Shown: positions 26,573-34,952 of the stretch, piece by piece
How positions within the stretch are numbered: position 1 is the stretch's first letter
How the letters are laid out: every line of letters starts with the position of its first letter
Source of the DNA: Pelobium manganitolerans
GTDB lineage: Bacteria > Bacteroidota > Bacteroidia > Sphingobacteriales > Sphingobacteriaceae
NCBI RefSeq assembly: GCF_003609575.1
Contig: NZ_MBTA01000029.1
Coordinates: 62,001 to 126,000, forward strand
Reading direction: 5' to 3'
DNA: 64,000 nucleotides
The notes under the pieces: generated by a model
Database searches by the model: none
Told to the model about the DNA's origin: nothing
What the model saw: only the letters and a program-made list of their open reading frames with translations
Program-made: the position numbers and the translations under genes

Positions 26573-27217
26573 TCAAAAACGTAAACCCTTCCAAACGGCA
26601 TGGGCAATTTGTTGCTGGCCGGCCACGTTTGGGTGCAAACCATCGGCAAAATTGGCTTCGCCTACCGCGTGCAATAAAGAAATAAATTGCACATTTTCTG
26701 CTTTAGCCAATTTACGATAAGCTTTTTTGAGGTGGTACAAAGACGTTTTGGTGTTTTGGTTGTATTGCTTTTTTATGTTAACACTGTCCATCGTTTTTAG
26801 GTTGATGTCCGTTGGCGCAAGCAAAACAATTTTAGCAGAAGTATTGATTTTTCTGATCTCGGCAATCATCCAGCGCATGTTCTCGACATTACCTTGTACC
26901 AAACTATCGTTCCCGTTTTTAAGGTCATTAACACCTAAAAAAATCAGGTATTGATCGGCATTGGGGTATTTTTCTAAAACGGGTAACAGTTCTTTTTTAT
27001 CGGCGGTCCTGCGTCCGCTTCTTCCGGCATTAATAAATTCTACGTCCGGATGGTTTTTGTTAAGGAAATAAACCCAGCTTTTTCCTTCGGCACGCGCTCC
27101 GTAAGTGATAGAATCGCCAAAGCAAACAATTTGCGGTTTTTCTTCGGGACGGAAAGCAATTAAAATAATAATGATGACAGAAAGTGTAACAGTGGTTAGC
27201 AGGTTGGTTGATTTCAT
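26573..27217 (-). CDS. SGNH/GDSL hydrolase, probable carbohydrate esterase
   Basis: 214 residues with an N-terminal hydrophobic segment (TVTLSVIIIILIAF) acting as a signal or membrane anchor. The four SGNH blocks are present: GDSITYG (nucleophile Ser36), GRSG, GVND and DGLHP (Asp192, His195). Small SGNH hydrolases in such loci usually remove acetyl groups, in keeping with the acetylation of RG-I; a lysophospholipase or other esterase role is possible. The gene follows the transglutaminase-like gene and is separated from it by a heptanucleotide repeat array. Substrate is inferred from context only. Confidence 0.85.
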   Translation of the reverse strand: MKSTNLLTTVTLSVIIIILIAFRPEEKPQIVCFGDSITYGARAEGKSWVYFLNKNHPDVEFINAGRSGRRTADKKELLPVLEKYPNADQYLIFLGVNDLKNGNDSLVQGNVENMRWMIAEIRKINTSAKIVLLAPTDINLKTMDSVNIKKQYNQNTKTSLYHLKKAYRKLAKAENVQFISLLHAVGEANFADGLHPNVAGQQQIAHAVWKGLRF

Positions 27218-27221
27218 GATT

Positions 27222-27270
27222 TGAGGTATGAGGTGTAGGGTGTTAGGTTTGAGGTGTTAGGTTTAGGGTT
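27222..27270 (+). repeat. Heptanucleotide tandem repeat (7 degenerate units)
   Basis: Seven consecutive 7-nt units of the form T(G/T/A)(A/G)GGT(A/G/T): TGAGGTA, TGAGGTG, TAGGGTG, TTAGGTT, TGAGGTG, TTAGGTT, TAGGGTT. It fills the gap between two co-directional minus-strand genes and covers the last bases and stop of the transglutaminase-like gene. On the transcribed strand it reads C/A-rich. Confidence 0.7.
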
Positions 27271-28168
27271 GTTTTGCACTTAGTTTATAAGGATATTTAA
27301 TCAAATACATTTTAACCGAGCTTTTAGCCTGCACATGGTCTCCCCAAGTTTTATACGCATAAAAGTAATGGTGATTTAAGTTTTTATCATTCTGTTGGTT
27401 AGAGAGGTAAATATATTTGTTCTTCATTTCTTTAAAAGTAGCCTCGTTTCCAACGGTAGGATCAAAGGCTACCCAGCCGTATTTGTGCATATAAACTTCG
27501 GCCCAATTGTGGAAAGGCGTATTCCCGAAGTCTGTTGTCAGTCCGGATATTACCCGCGCCGGTATCCCGTTAGCCCTGCACAAAGCCACAAATAGGCTCG
27601 CGAACTCGGTACAGTCGCCCCAGCGGTTTTCAAATGCTTTTAACGCACCGTAAGTAAATGGTGTTTCTTTGTAGCTTATCCATTTTGCAACATATTCATA
27701 AATATTCTTCAACATTTTTGTGGTATCTCTGCTGGCTAAGCTTTTTGCCTTTTGCATTATAGCCGGATTATCTGCTTCGATGTATTTCTCGGGAAGCAAA
27801 TCTTCGGGCGCATACATTTGTGTAAACCGCGTTCCTTTTTTGGCGACGCTTGCGTAATCATTTTTCCAGATACGGGTTTTATAAGATATGGTCAGACTTG
27901 TTTTTTCTGCCGGGTTTAGCAGCTCAAATTCTGCGTAACTGTTAGCGCCATCATTAAATATGCGCAAAGGCTGTGCAGAGCAAGTCATTTCTAAAACCCG
28001 TTGCCGGTGTGGCATATCGGCAGGGACCAAAACCTTAAACAATATTTTTTTAGTATCAGGTCCGCATTTTAAATCAAAATAATGGACAACCTGATAATCT
28101 AAACTGTCTTGAGCGAACAATCTAAATTGCGCAAGCAACACTATCAAAATAAAACAGACTTTCTTCAT
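27263..28168 (-). CDS. Secreted transglutaminase-like protein
   Basis: 301 residues with a signal peptide (...AQFRLFAQ). The C-terminal two thirds is a transglutaminase-like cysteine peptidase fold with an intact triad: Cys in RWGDCTEFASLF, His in FHNWAEVYM and Asp in VAFDPT. The N-terminal part (about 20-110) looks like the beta-sandwich that precedes this domain in many bacterial homologues. The activity could be peptidase, amidase or cross-linking. It is embedded in the rhamnogalacturonan operon between GH43 and SGNH genes, where this family is not a usual member, so its link to pectin (for example cleaving wall protein such as AGP or extensin backbones) is a hypothesis. Confidence 0.85.
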   Translation of the reverse strand: MKKVCFILIVLLAQFRLFAQDSLDYQVVHYFDLKCGPDTKKILFKVLVPADMPHRQRVLEMTCSAQPLRIFNDGANSYAEFELLNPAEKTSLTISYKTRIWKNDYASVAKKGTRFTQMYAPEDLLPEKYIEADNPAIMQKAKSLASRDTTKMLKNIYEYVAKWISYKETPFTYGALKAFENRWGDCTEFASLFVALCRANGIPARVISGLTTDFGNTPFHNWAEVYMHKYGWVAFDPTVGNEATFKEMKNKYIYLSNQQNDKNLNHHYFYAYKTWGDHVQAKSSVKMYLIKYPYKLSAKQP

Positions 28169-28195
28169 TGCTGTAACATTTAAAGCTTTTGGTCT

Positions 28196-29182
28196 CTACT
28201 TCCTCCCCTCGTTGCTTACGCCCTCACTCGTCATCATTACCCTTTTTATACTGCCGTCTTTGTTGTAATACAAATAATCTACACAAACGGAACGGTGGAA
28301 ACTGCCCGCATCTGGCACCAGCGCACCGTTATGGTAAATAAAATAATCTTTACCCTTAAAATTGATAATAGCTTGATGGTTAGTATTGGAATTACCTGCA
28401 ATTTCGTTAATAATACCCTTATATTCCCAAGGTCCATTAATGTTTTTGCTCATGGCATACACAATCTTCTCTGGAAACTCCGAAGCATAGGAAAGGTAAT
28501 ACCAGCCTTTACGTTTATGTACCCAAGGCGCTTCTGTAAAGCTTGGGATGTGTACTTGTTTAATTGGCCCGTCAAGCTCAACCATATTCGCTTTTAGCTT
28601 TACATAATAACAGGTGGTATTGCCCCAAAACATATAAGCTTGGCCGTCGTCATCTACAAAAACGGTTGGGTCAATATCCTCCCAAGAGTGCTTGGTAACG
28701 GTGGTCATATCGTTAGTCACTAAAGCTGTTCCTCTAGCATCTTTAAAAGGGCCAACGGGGCTGTCGGAAACCGCTACACCAATGGCTTTCCCATGAATAT
28801 CTTTGTGCGATGTAGAAACGTACCAGTAAAATTTACCGTCGCGCTCTACCACTTGCGATGCCCAACAATCACCTTTTGACCACGCAAAATCTTTGTAGGT
28901 CAAAGGTACCGGATGCTCGTACCAGGTTTGCATATCGGCAGATGAAAAACACAGCCATTCGTTCATCACGTAACGGTTTTCGCCGGGCTTAGCCTGGTCG
29001 TGCCCGGCATAAATGTACACACGGCCCTTATAAACCAGTGCGCCCGGATCTGCCGTAAACTTGTATTTAATTAAGGGGTTTCCGGTATTTTTAAAAGTGG
29101 TGTCAACTTTTAAATCTTGTGCAAACAAACCCGTTGCTAGCACGGAAAGCGCCATTGCGCTTAGGTAGTTTTTCATTTTCAT
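28196..29182 (-). CDS. GH43-family glycosidase
   Basis: 328 residues with a signal peptide (...ATGLFAQ). It is a single five-bladed beta-propeller of the GH43 type, with catalytic residues visible as Asp45 in TADPGA (base), Asp171 in EDIDPTVF (pKa modulator) and Glu217 in FTEAPW (acid). GH43 enzymes include alpha-L-arabinofuranosidases, beta-xylosidases and exo-galactanases. In this operon it most likely trims arabinose or related side chains of RG-I. There is no C-terminal beta-sandwich. The gene lies 15 bp after the sulfatase gene and 27 bp before the transglutaminase-like gene. Confidence 0.9.
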   Translation of the reverse strand: MKMKNYLSAMALSVLATGLFAQDLKVDTTFKNTGNPLIKYKFTADPGALVYKGRVYIYAGHDQAKPGENRYVMNEWLCFSSADMQTWYEHPVPLTYKDFAWSKGDCWASQVVERDGKFYWYVSTSHKDIHGKAIGVAVSDSPVGPFKDARGTALVTNDMTTVTKHSWEDIDPTVFVDDDGQAYMFWGNTTCYYVKLKANMVELDGPIKQVHIPSFTEAPWVHKRKGWYYLSYASEFPEKIVYAMSKNINGPWEYKGIINEIAGNSNTNHQAIINFKGKDYFIYHNGALVPDAGSFHRSVCVDYLYYNKDGSIKRVMMTSEGVSNEGRK

Positions 29183-29197
29183 AAAAGACGCAATTGT

Positions 29198-30802
29198 TTA
29201 GTATTTATCTTGTTGTCTTTTTTTATCTAACTGTTCAAAAGGGATTACCCCTGCACCATCTGCCCAATGCCGGTAGTCTTTTGCTAATTCTTTCACCTTA
29301 TCGGGATATTTGCTGGCCACGTTGTTCAGCTCAGAGCGGTCGGTTTTTAGGTTATACAGTTCCCATTTATTTTGCGGATATTCGGAAACCAGTTTCCAAT
29401 CGCCTTTAATTAAAGCCCGATTGCCTTCATGCTCAAAACCTAACACTTGGTGGCCGGTCCATTTTTGAGCTTTAAACAGCGGCACCAAACTTAAACCCTC
29501 AGTTTTCGTAATGGCATTTCCGCGATATTGAGCGGGATATTTTGCACCGGCTAAATCTAAACAGGTTTGCATTAAATCAATAATATGTGCCGGTTCCGCC
29601 GATTTATTCCCCGCTTTAACCACACCGGGACCGTAGGCGATAAAAGGAGTAGCCGTGCCACCCTCATACTCCCAGTGTTTAAATAAACGGAAAGGCGTAT
29701 TGCTCACATTTGCCCCTTCTATGCCGATGGCCGTAAAAGATTTTGGGTTGCTGGGCGACATAAAATTAGCTTCCAAAATTTCTGGCGTAAAGCCTGTGTT
29801 GGTAATGGTTTCATTGCTTCCGCCGTTATCAGACAAAAACATAATCACGGTGTTTTGTTCTTCGCCCATGCTTTTTAGGGTGCTGCGCAACTTCCCGATG
29901 TTTTGGTCGAGCCTGTCAATCATCGCATAATAAACCGCCATTTTCTCGTCCCATTTTTGTTTTTCATCTTCAGAAAGCGATTCCCATTTACGGCAAGCCT
30001 CATCTAAAGGAGAAAGCTTAGTGCTTTTATCGATAATTCCCCTTGCTAGCTGTTTTTGGTAACGCTGTTGGCGCATCGCTTCCCAACCTTTCATAAACTT
30101 ACCTTTGTATTTCGCAATATCTTGTGGTAGCGCATGTAAAGGCCAATGCGGCGCTTGATACGCCAAATACAAGAAAAATGGTTTGCTTTTATCTTTTTGT
30201 TTGATGAAATCAATGGCAAAATCGGTATAAGCATCGGTAGAGTAATAGTTCTCGCCGGGTGTGTAAGCTTCGTTTCCTAAAGCAATGGTCAGTTTTTGGT
30301 TGGGGCGGTAAGGCCTGTTTTCGAAATAGCTGTTGGCACCATCAATTAAGCCAAAATACCTATCAAAACCACGCTGCAAAGGCCAATGTTCTTTCGCTTG
30401 CCCTACATGCCACTTGCCTCCCATAAAAGTTTGATAACCGTTTTCTTTTAGCGCCTCGGCAATGGTAACGCAGTTGCTGTTCAAATAACCTTGATAGGCC
30501 GGTTGCGGACGTGTATTCATCATATCGCCAACGCCTGCTTGGTGTGGGTAAAGACCTGTTAACAAAGCTGCGCGCGATGGACAACACCTAGAAGCATTGT
30601 AAAAATTGGTTAAGGTAAGGCCGTTTTTTGCCATCTCGTCTAAGTTTGGCGTTTGCACATCGGACCCAAAAGCTCCAATATCTGAATAGCCCATATCATC
30701 TGCCAAAATGATTACGATATTGGGTTGCTTCTTTTGCGCCTGAGCAAAATTGTTGGAAACAAAAAAACAGATGATAAAGGCTAGTAAAGCTGGTTTGGAC
30801 AT
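29198..30802 (-). CDS. Sulfatase (S1 family, Cys-type)
   Basis: 534 residues with a signal peptide (...SNNFAQAQ). The alkaline-phosphatase-like core opens with NIVIILADDMGYSD (metal-binding Asp35/Asp36) and carries the formylglycine motif C73-C-P-S-R followed by AALLTG. A maturation enzyme must oxidise Cys73, and the FGE-like gene at 10622 can supply that. The length and the C-terminal part (KWELYNLKTDRSELNN) fit arylsulfatase-type S1 sulfatases. The natural substrate is unknown. Its place among rhamnogalacturonan enzymes suggests a sulfate ester on a pectin-like or algal glycan, or broader use of the locus. It is flanked by GH43 and the SASA esterase. Confidence 0.92.
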   Translation of the reverse strand: MSKPALLAFIICFFVSNNFAQAQKKQPNIVIILADDMGYSDIGAFGSDVQTPNLDEMAKNGLTLTNFYNASRCCPSRAALLTGLYPHQAGVGDMMNTRPQPAYQGYLNSNCVTIAEALKENGYQTFMGGKWHVGQAKEHWPLQRGFDRYFGLIDGANSYFENRPYRPNQKLTIALGNEAYTPGENYYSTDAYTDFAIDFIKQKDKSKPFFLYLAYQAPHWPLHALPQDIAKYKGKFMKGWEAMRQQRYQKQLARGIIDKSTKLSPLDEACRKWESLSEDEKQKWDEKMAVYYAMIDRLDQNIGKLRSTLKSMGEEQNTVIMFLSDNGGSNETITNTGFTPEILEANFMSPSNPKSFTAIGIEGANVSNTPFRLFKHWEYEGGTATPFIAYGPGVVKAGNKSAEPAHIIDLMQTCLDLAGAKYPAQYRGNAITKTEGLSLVPLFKAQKWTGHQVLGFEHEGNRALIKGDWKLVSEYPQNKWELYNLKTDRSELNNVASKYPDKVKELAKDYRHWADGAGVIPFEQLDKKRQQDKY

Positions 30803-30908
30803 GGCTATTTAATTTTAAGGTTGATTTGATATTGCGTTTTAAGGCTAATTACTCCAATTAGGTTAGTTTAAAAAAAAGATGGTAACACACATAAATGATG
30901 TTATGCCA

Positions 30909-31751
30909 TTATTTGCAGTTAAGGTAAAACCAAGTGTTAGCCATCCGTACGCCTAAATCCCAAGTGCCAGCGGTGCCAAAATGTAAATGATCTGTGGGGT
31001 GCGGGCTGTTTTTATCATCGGCACGCCGACTTAAATCGTCTGTTTGCACCAAGCCTACATTTGGCCAAGTGCCTGCCTGTATTTGGGCTTTGCGCACCAA
31101 ATCTCTGCCTGCACCGCTTAAAGGAGGTGGCATCACCAAACCCAGCACAAAAGGCATATCGCGGGCGTTCAAATCGTCGCGCACTCGCAAAATAAAATGT
31201 TTTAAATTTTGTTCATAAGCTTCGGCATCGGCTATGTTGTTCGCATCGTTTTCGCCCTGTTGCCAAAACATAGCTTTAATGTCCGGCTGGTATCCTTGGC
31301 GCTTTAAATCGGCCAAAGCCGGCAAAACAGTTTGTAAAAACACTTGGTATTGCTCACCGTGGCTTGCGGTATCTCCTTTTGTGCCGGCGTTCCACTGCCT
31401 GGCCAAATCTGTTCCGCTGTGCGCGTGTTTGATAAAGGCAATTTTTTGGCTTTTGCCGATGAGCTGCTGAAGTCTGTGAGCCAAACCCAGCTCGGGACCA
31501 AAACGGTCCGGCGACTCTGAAGCCTGCGCTAAGGGATGCCACTGATTAGCCGGACCTTTGCCTTCTAAATGTGGTTTGCCGCTGTGGTAAATCAGCACGC
31601 TATCTTCCACTTTTTGCCCTGCATTTAAATTGGCCATATAGCCTTGGCCCGTTGCATTTGATTGGCCTGCCAAAATAAAGACGGCAATTTTCTGTTGCGC
31701 AAAACTTGCGATGCTAGCTATGCAAAACAAAAAGAGACAAAAGAACTTCAT
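30909..31751 (-). CDS. SASA-domain acetylesterase (sialate O-acetylesterase/CE6-like)
   Basis: 280 residues with a signal peptide (...ASIASFAQQ). It is an SGNH-fold protein of the SASA (DUF303) type: the nucleophile Ser in FILAGQSNATGQG, the block MFWQQGENDAN, and the C-terminal His block PHPTDHLHFG. Relatives include acetyl xylan esterases of CE6 and sialate O-acetylesterases. Here it probably removes O-acetyl groups from pectic oligosaccharides, next to two CE12 enzymes. It starts 2 bp after the CE12 stop, so the two are probably translated together. Substrate is inferred. Confidence 0.85.
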   Translation of the reverse strand: MKFFCLFLFCIASIASFAQQKIAVFILAGQSNATGQGYMANLNAGQKVEDSVLIYHSGKPHLEGKGPANQWHPLAQASESPDRFGPELGLAHRLQQLIGKSQKIAFIKHAHSGTDLARQWNAGTKGDTASHGEQYQVFLQTVLPALADLKRQGYQPDIKAMFWQQGENDANNIADAEAYEQNLKHFILRVRDDLNARDMPFVLGLVMPPPLSGAGRDLVRKAQIQAGTWPNVGLVQTDDLSRRADDKNSPHPTDHLHFGTAGTWDLGVRMANTWFYLNCK

Positions 31752-31753
31752 AC

Positions 31754-32536
31754 TTATTTAAGGTATTTAGCTAAAGATAAGCCTTTTGTGGATTTGATAC
31801 CTTCTGCTACTTTTTGTGCATTAAACTTAGCACCGGCTTCGGTAGTATGGGTGTGGTCTTTTACCAAATAAAGCGCATCCACTTTTTGTTGACCTAGCTT
31901 ATCGTATTCATCGGCAATTAGCTTGTTAAGGTTAATGTAAAAAGCATTCTCTTGGATGGCGGCCGCGCGTGCCCACTCTACATACTCGGAGCGGTTTACT
32001 TTGTTGGCATAATTCCAGGAGCTGCGCGGAATTAAAGAACAAACAATTACCGTTGCGCCCTTGGCTTTAGCCTCGCGAATAAACTGGCGGATGTACCAGC
32101 CGTAGCTATAAACCCGCTCTTGCTTTTTTAAGATGGGGTTGTAAATTTCTTTGCTATCATCCGCATTGCCTTTGATGGTTCCGCGGGCACGGGCGGTATC
32201 ATCCAAAGGGCTGCTATCATTATGGCCAAACTGCATCATCACATAATCTCCGGCTTTCAGTTTTACTAAAACACTATCCCACAATCCTTTGCTTCGGAAA
32301 GTGCGTGTGCTGGTGCCGCCTAAAGCGTGGTTTTCTACGTTGATTTTGCCCAGGTCGAAAAACTCTGGTAAAAAATGCCCCCAGCCCCATTGGCCGTTGG
32401 CGCCGTTATCCCGTCCGTTTTTCACGGTAGAATCGCCAATTAAAAATAAAGTGGGTTTTTGAAGTGGCTTTTTAGCGGCGCAGGCCACTAATGCTGCAAT
32501 TAAAACGAATGCGCTGGTTTTAAGTAAATATTTCAT
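31754..32536 (-). CDS. Rhamnogalacturonan acetylesterase, CE12 (first)
   Basis: 260-residue lipoprotein (lipobox LVAC, Cys19) of the SGNH-fold CE12 family: LIGDSTVKNG (nucleophile Ser), ALGGTSTRTF, QFGHND and the catalytic DHTHTTEAG near the C-terminus. CE12 enzymes deacetylate galacturonic acid in rhamnogalacturonan so that lyases can act. A second, diverged CE12 lies immediately upstream (32641-33408). The 104-bp gap between them contains an imperfect inverted repeat (32551-32613). Length is normal. Confidence 0.92.
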   Translation of the reverse strand: MKYLLKTSAFVLIAALVACAAKKPLQKPTLFLIGDSTVKNGRDNGANGQWGWGHFLPEFFDLGKINVENHALGGTSTRTFRSKGLWDSVLVKLKAGDYVMMQFGHNDSSPLDDTARARGTIKGNADDSKEIYNPILKKQERVYSYGWYIRQFIREAKAKGATVIVCSLIPRSSWNYANKVNRSEYVEWARAAAIQENAFYINLNKLIADEYDKLGQQKVDALYLVKDHTHTTEAGAKFNAQKVAEGIKSTKGLSLAKYLK

Positions 32537-32550
32537 TGGATTTTTATTGA

Positions 32551-32613
32551 GCCTCCAGTAAGTTTTCCTTCTAAAAGAGCTTCTTTACAGAAAAAGAAGA
32601 ACTTGCCGGTGGC
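32551..32613 (-). repeat. Imperfect inverted repeat in the mRNA between two CE12 genes
   Basis: The 14-nt arms at 32551-32564 and 32600-32613 can pair with 11 Watson-Crick pairs, one G-U and two mismatches around a 35-nt loop. There is no T-run beside it, so it is not a classical terminator. It might modulate mRNA stability or be chance. Confidence 0.3.
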
Positions 32614-32640
32614 CGATTTTAATTTGTTGTGATGGATTTA

Positions 32641-33408
32641 TTATTTGGACAAAAATGTCTTTAGTCTTTTTTCATTGGAGGCTTTGATTCCTTGCACTAC
32701 CGATTCGGCGTTAATTCTTGCGCCTTCTTTGCTGGTATGGGTATGTTCAAACGGAAATAGTTTTGCTACGGCATCGGGCCCCATGGCATTGTATTTATCT
32801 GCCGTTCGCTTATTAAGGTTAATGAAGGTCACATTTTTTTCTGCCGCCACCTGCTGTGCCCAAAGGCCAAAATCTTTGTCGGCCAAAATAACTTTTCCGT
32901 CTTTCCAATCGTTACGCGGAATCATAGAAAGCACAATTGGCGTAGCGCCTTTGGCTCTTGCTTCATCAATAAATTTGCGGAGGTAATGGCCATAGGTATA
33001 AACCGTTTCGGGTTTACCATCTGGCCAAACCAGGTTAACAGAATCTTGACCTATGCCACGCAATACGCCGCGGTAACCTTTTTTGGTGGTATCTGGCTTG
33101 CTACCTTCGTTATGGCCAAACTGCATCAGCACGTAATCGCCCGGCTTTAGCATTTCTAAAACCTTGGCCCAGCGCTGTTCTTTCACAAAAGTTCGCGTGC
33201 TGCGGCCGGCCATTGCCTGGTTGTTGATGTTCACTTTTGTGGTATCAAAAAACTCGGGAAGCAACGTTCCCCAGCCCCACATTTCTTTGTTAGAATTGCG
33301 CACGGTAGAGTCGCCGATAATGTAAATGCTAGGTTTATCCGCAGGCTTTAGCGCAACGCAAGCTGCGATGAGGAAGGTGAGGATAAAGAGATAGTTTTTC
33401 TTGTCCAT
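32641..33408 (-). CDS. Rhamnogalacturonan acetylesterase, CE12 (second)
   Basis: 255 residues with a lipoprotein-like signal (LIAAC, Cys17). It has the CE12 blocks YIIGDSTVRN (nucleophile Ser), AMAGRSTRTF, QFGHNEGS and EHTHTSKEGA. It is clearly paralogous to the neighbouring CE12, with the same block order, but diverged; for instance GHNE replaces GHND. The pair may act on differently placed acetyl groups (O-2 and O-3 of GalA) or on chains of different length, which is inference. The gene starts 9 bp after the GH28 stop. Confidence 0.92.
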   Translation of the reverse strand: MDKKNYLFILTFLIAACVALKPADKPSIYIIGDSTVRNSNKEMWGWGTLLPEFFDTTKVNINNQAMAGRSTRTFVKEQRWAKVLEMLKPGDYVLMQFGHNEGSKPDTTKKGYRGVLRGIGQDSVNLVWPDGKPETVYTYGHYLRKFIDEARAKGATPIVLSMIPRNDWKDGKVILADKDFGLWAQQVAAEKNVTFINLNKRTADKYNAMGPDAVAKLFPFEHTHTSKEGARINAESVVQGIKASNEKRLKTFLSK

Positions 33409-33417
33409 AATTAATTG

Positions 33418-34950
33418 CTAGTAATTGATATTTGAAGATTCGACAATTTCATATTTTGGCGCGTTCCCGTCTGTGCACATAACATTCTTGAAAAAAACAT
33501 TTTCTGCGTTTTTGACTTTCACGACGCTGTTTTCGGGAAGCTTAAAATTTTCTAATAAAATATTTCTGGTGTAATGTTTAGGATCTGCAAAGCCATTTAT
33601 ATCTATTACAACGCTATTGTTTTTTGCTTGGGTAAAATCCAAGTTTGTGAACTCCATATCAGAAAACTGAGGTAAAGTTGGCGCAGGGTCGCCATCGTTG
33701 TTGTAATTCAGTTGCGTGTACAAAGTAAGCTGTTGCAGGTTGCAATCACGTACAACAACATCTTTCACATAAGCACCTCTATCTTTTGTTGCTTTAATTT
33801 GTAAGCCGTGCAGCAAATTCCCAATGTTACAATCCTGAATAAATACGCCGCTTACGCCGCCAGACATTTCACTGCCTATGGCTAAAGAATGTCCTTTATT
33901 AAATTCGCAATCCGTTATCCTAATATTCTGAGTTGGCCTGTTCACCACGTTCCCTTCCGGATTTTTACCCGATTTAATGGCAATGCAGTCATCACCCGTA
34001 GAAAATTTTGAATTTAGGATATAGGAATCTATTGATGAGTCGGGATCAATGCCATCACCATTACGCGCAGTACTATTGATATCCAAACCATTTAAAACCA
34101 CATTTTTACTGTAGATATAATGTATCGTCCAGCAAGGGGAGTTTTCAATCCGTAAACCGCTGATGTTGATGTTCTTCCCGTTCATGATACAAATTAAACG
34201 GCCACGGCTACGCATACCGTGTGCCGCTATCATCGCTTTCCCTAGCTCACTTCCGCCACCGGATATGATTCCTTCGCCATCAATCGTCAAATTTTCTACA
34301 TGATACACCTCTCGCCGGTCCAATTTTCCAGCGTTAATAAGACTTGCGTAAGTTTCTAACTCCCAACCTTCAAAACGGTTTAGGTAAAATGGTAAATAAT
34401 CTACAGCATCGTTAGTTCCTTTTAAAACGCCGCCTTTTTCAACACGTAGTGTCATATTACTCTTTAGGTAAAGCGCAGCACTCAAAAATTTGCCTTTAGG
34501 TATAAGTACAACTCCATTTTTACCGCAAGCGTCAATAGCTTTTTGTATGGCTTTGGTGTTTAGTGTTTTGCCGTCGCCTATGGCGCCAAAATCAACAACG
34601 TTATATATTTTGCCAAGAGGTTTTGTTTTACAGCGGACAGTATTGCTAAAGGCCGATACTTGTTGCGCCGCCCCTTTAGCTTTTACAGAAAAAGCGTAGC
34701 GCTTGTTCGGCTTTAAGCCTTTGGCTGTAAAATTAGTTTTAGTTGAAGAAGCCAGCCATTTACCATTTAAATATATTTCGTAACCATTTACACCGTCATA
34801 CTGTTCGGGTTTATCCCACAACAGGGCAACGGATGTGGCACTAATGCCGGCCTCTGGAGCTAGCAAATTTTGCGGAGCTAATAAAACTTGCGCTTGTATA
34901 CAACAATAAAACGCTGAAAACAAACATAATAACCAAATTTTACCAAGCAT
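33418..34950 (-). CDS. GH28 polygalacturonase/rhamnogalacturonan hydrolase with N-terminal FN3
   Basis: 510 residues with a signal peptide (about 1-21). A fibronectin type III domain (about 25-110, NGYEIYLNGKWLASSTKT) precedes a right-handed beta-helix of GH28 (about 113-500). Catalytic blocks are NGDGIDPDSS (Asp299), STGDDCIAIKSG (Asp320/Asp321), GHSLAIGSE (His354; usually GHG) and LQIKATKDRG. The enzyme hydrolyses alpha-1,4 GalA linkages or GalA-Rha linkages; the FN3 domain is often seen in bacterial exo-acting GH28 proteins. It lies 2 bp after the PL11 stop in the operon. Exact specificity is open. Confidence 0.92.
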   Translation of the reverse strand: MLGKIWLLCLFSAFYCCIQAQVLLAPQNLLAPEAGISATSVALLWDKPEQYDGVNGYEIYLNGKWLASSTKTNFTAKGLKPNKRYAFSVKAKGAAQQVSAFSNTVRCKTKPLGKIYNVVDFGAIGDGKTLNTKAIQKAIDACGKNGVVLIPKGKFLSAALYLKSNMTLRVEKGGVLKGTNDAVDYLPFYLNRFEGWELETYASLINAGKLDRREVYHVENLTIDGEGIISGGGSELGKAMIAAHGMRSRGRLICIMNGKNINISGLRIENSPCWTIHYIYSKNVVLNGLDINSTARNGDGIDPDSSIDSYILNSKFSTGDDCIAIKSGKNPEGNVVNRPTQNIRITDCEFNKGHSLAIGSEMSGGVSGVFIQDCNIGNLLHGLQIKATKDRGAYVKDVVVRDCNLQQLTLYTQLNYNNDGDPAPTLPQFSDMEFTNLDFTQAKNNSVVIDINGFADPKHYTRNILLENFKLPENSVVKVKNAENVFFKNVMCTDGNAPKYEIVESSNINY

Positions 34951-34952
34951 AT

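Noticed and set aside
27222..27270. CRISPR-like repeat array
   Set aside because: Units are 7 nt, degenerate and contiguous with no spacers; no cas gene in the window.
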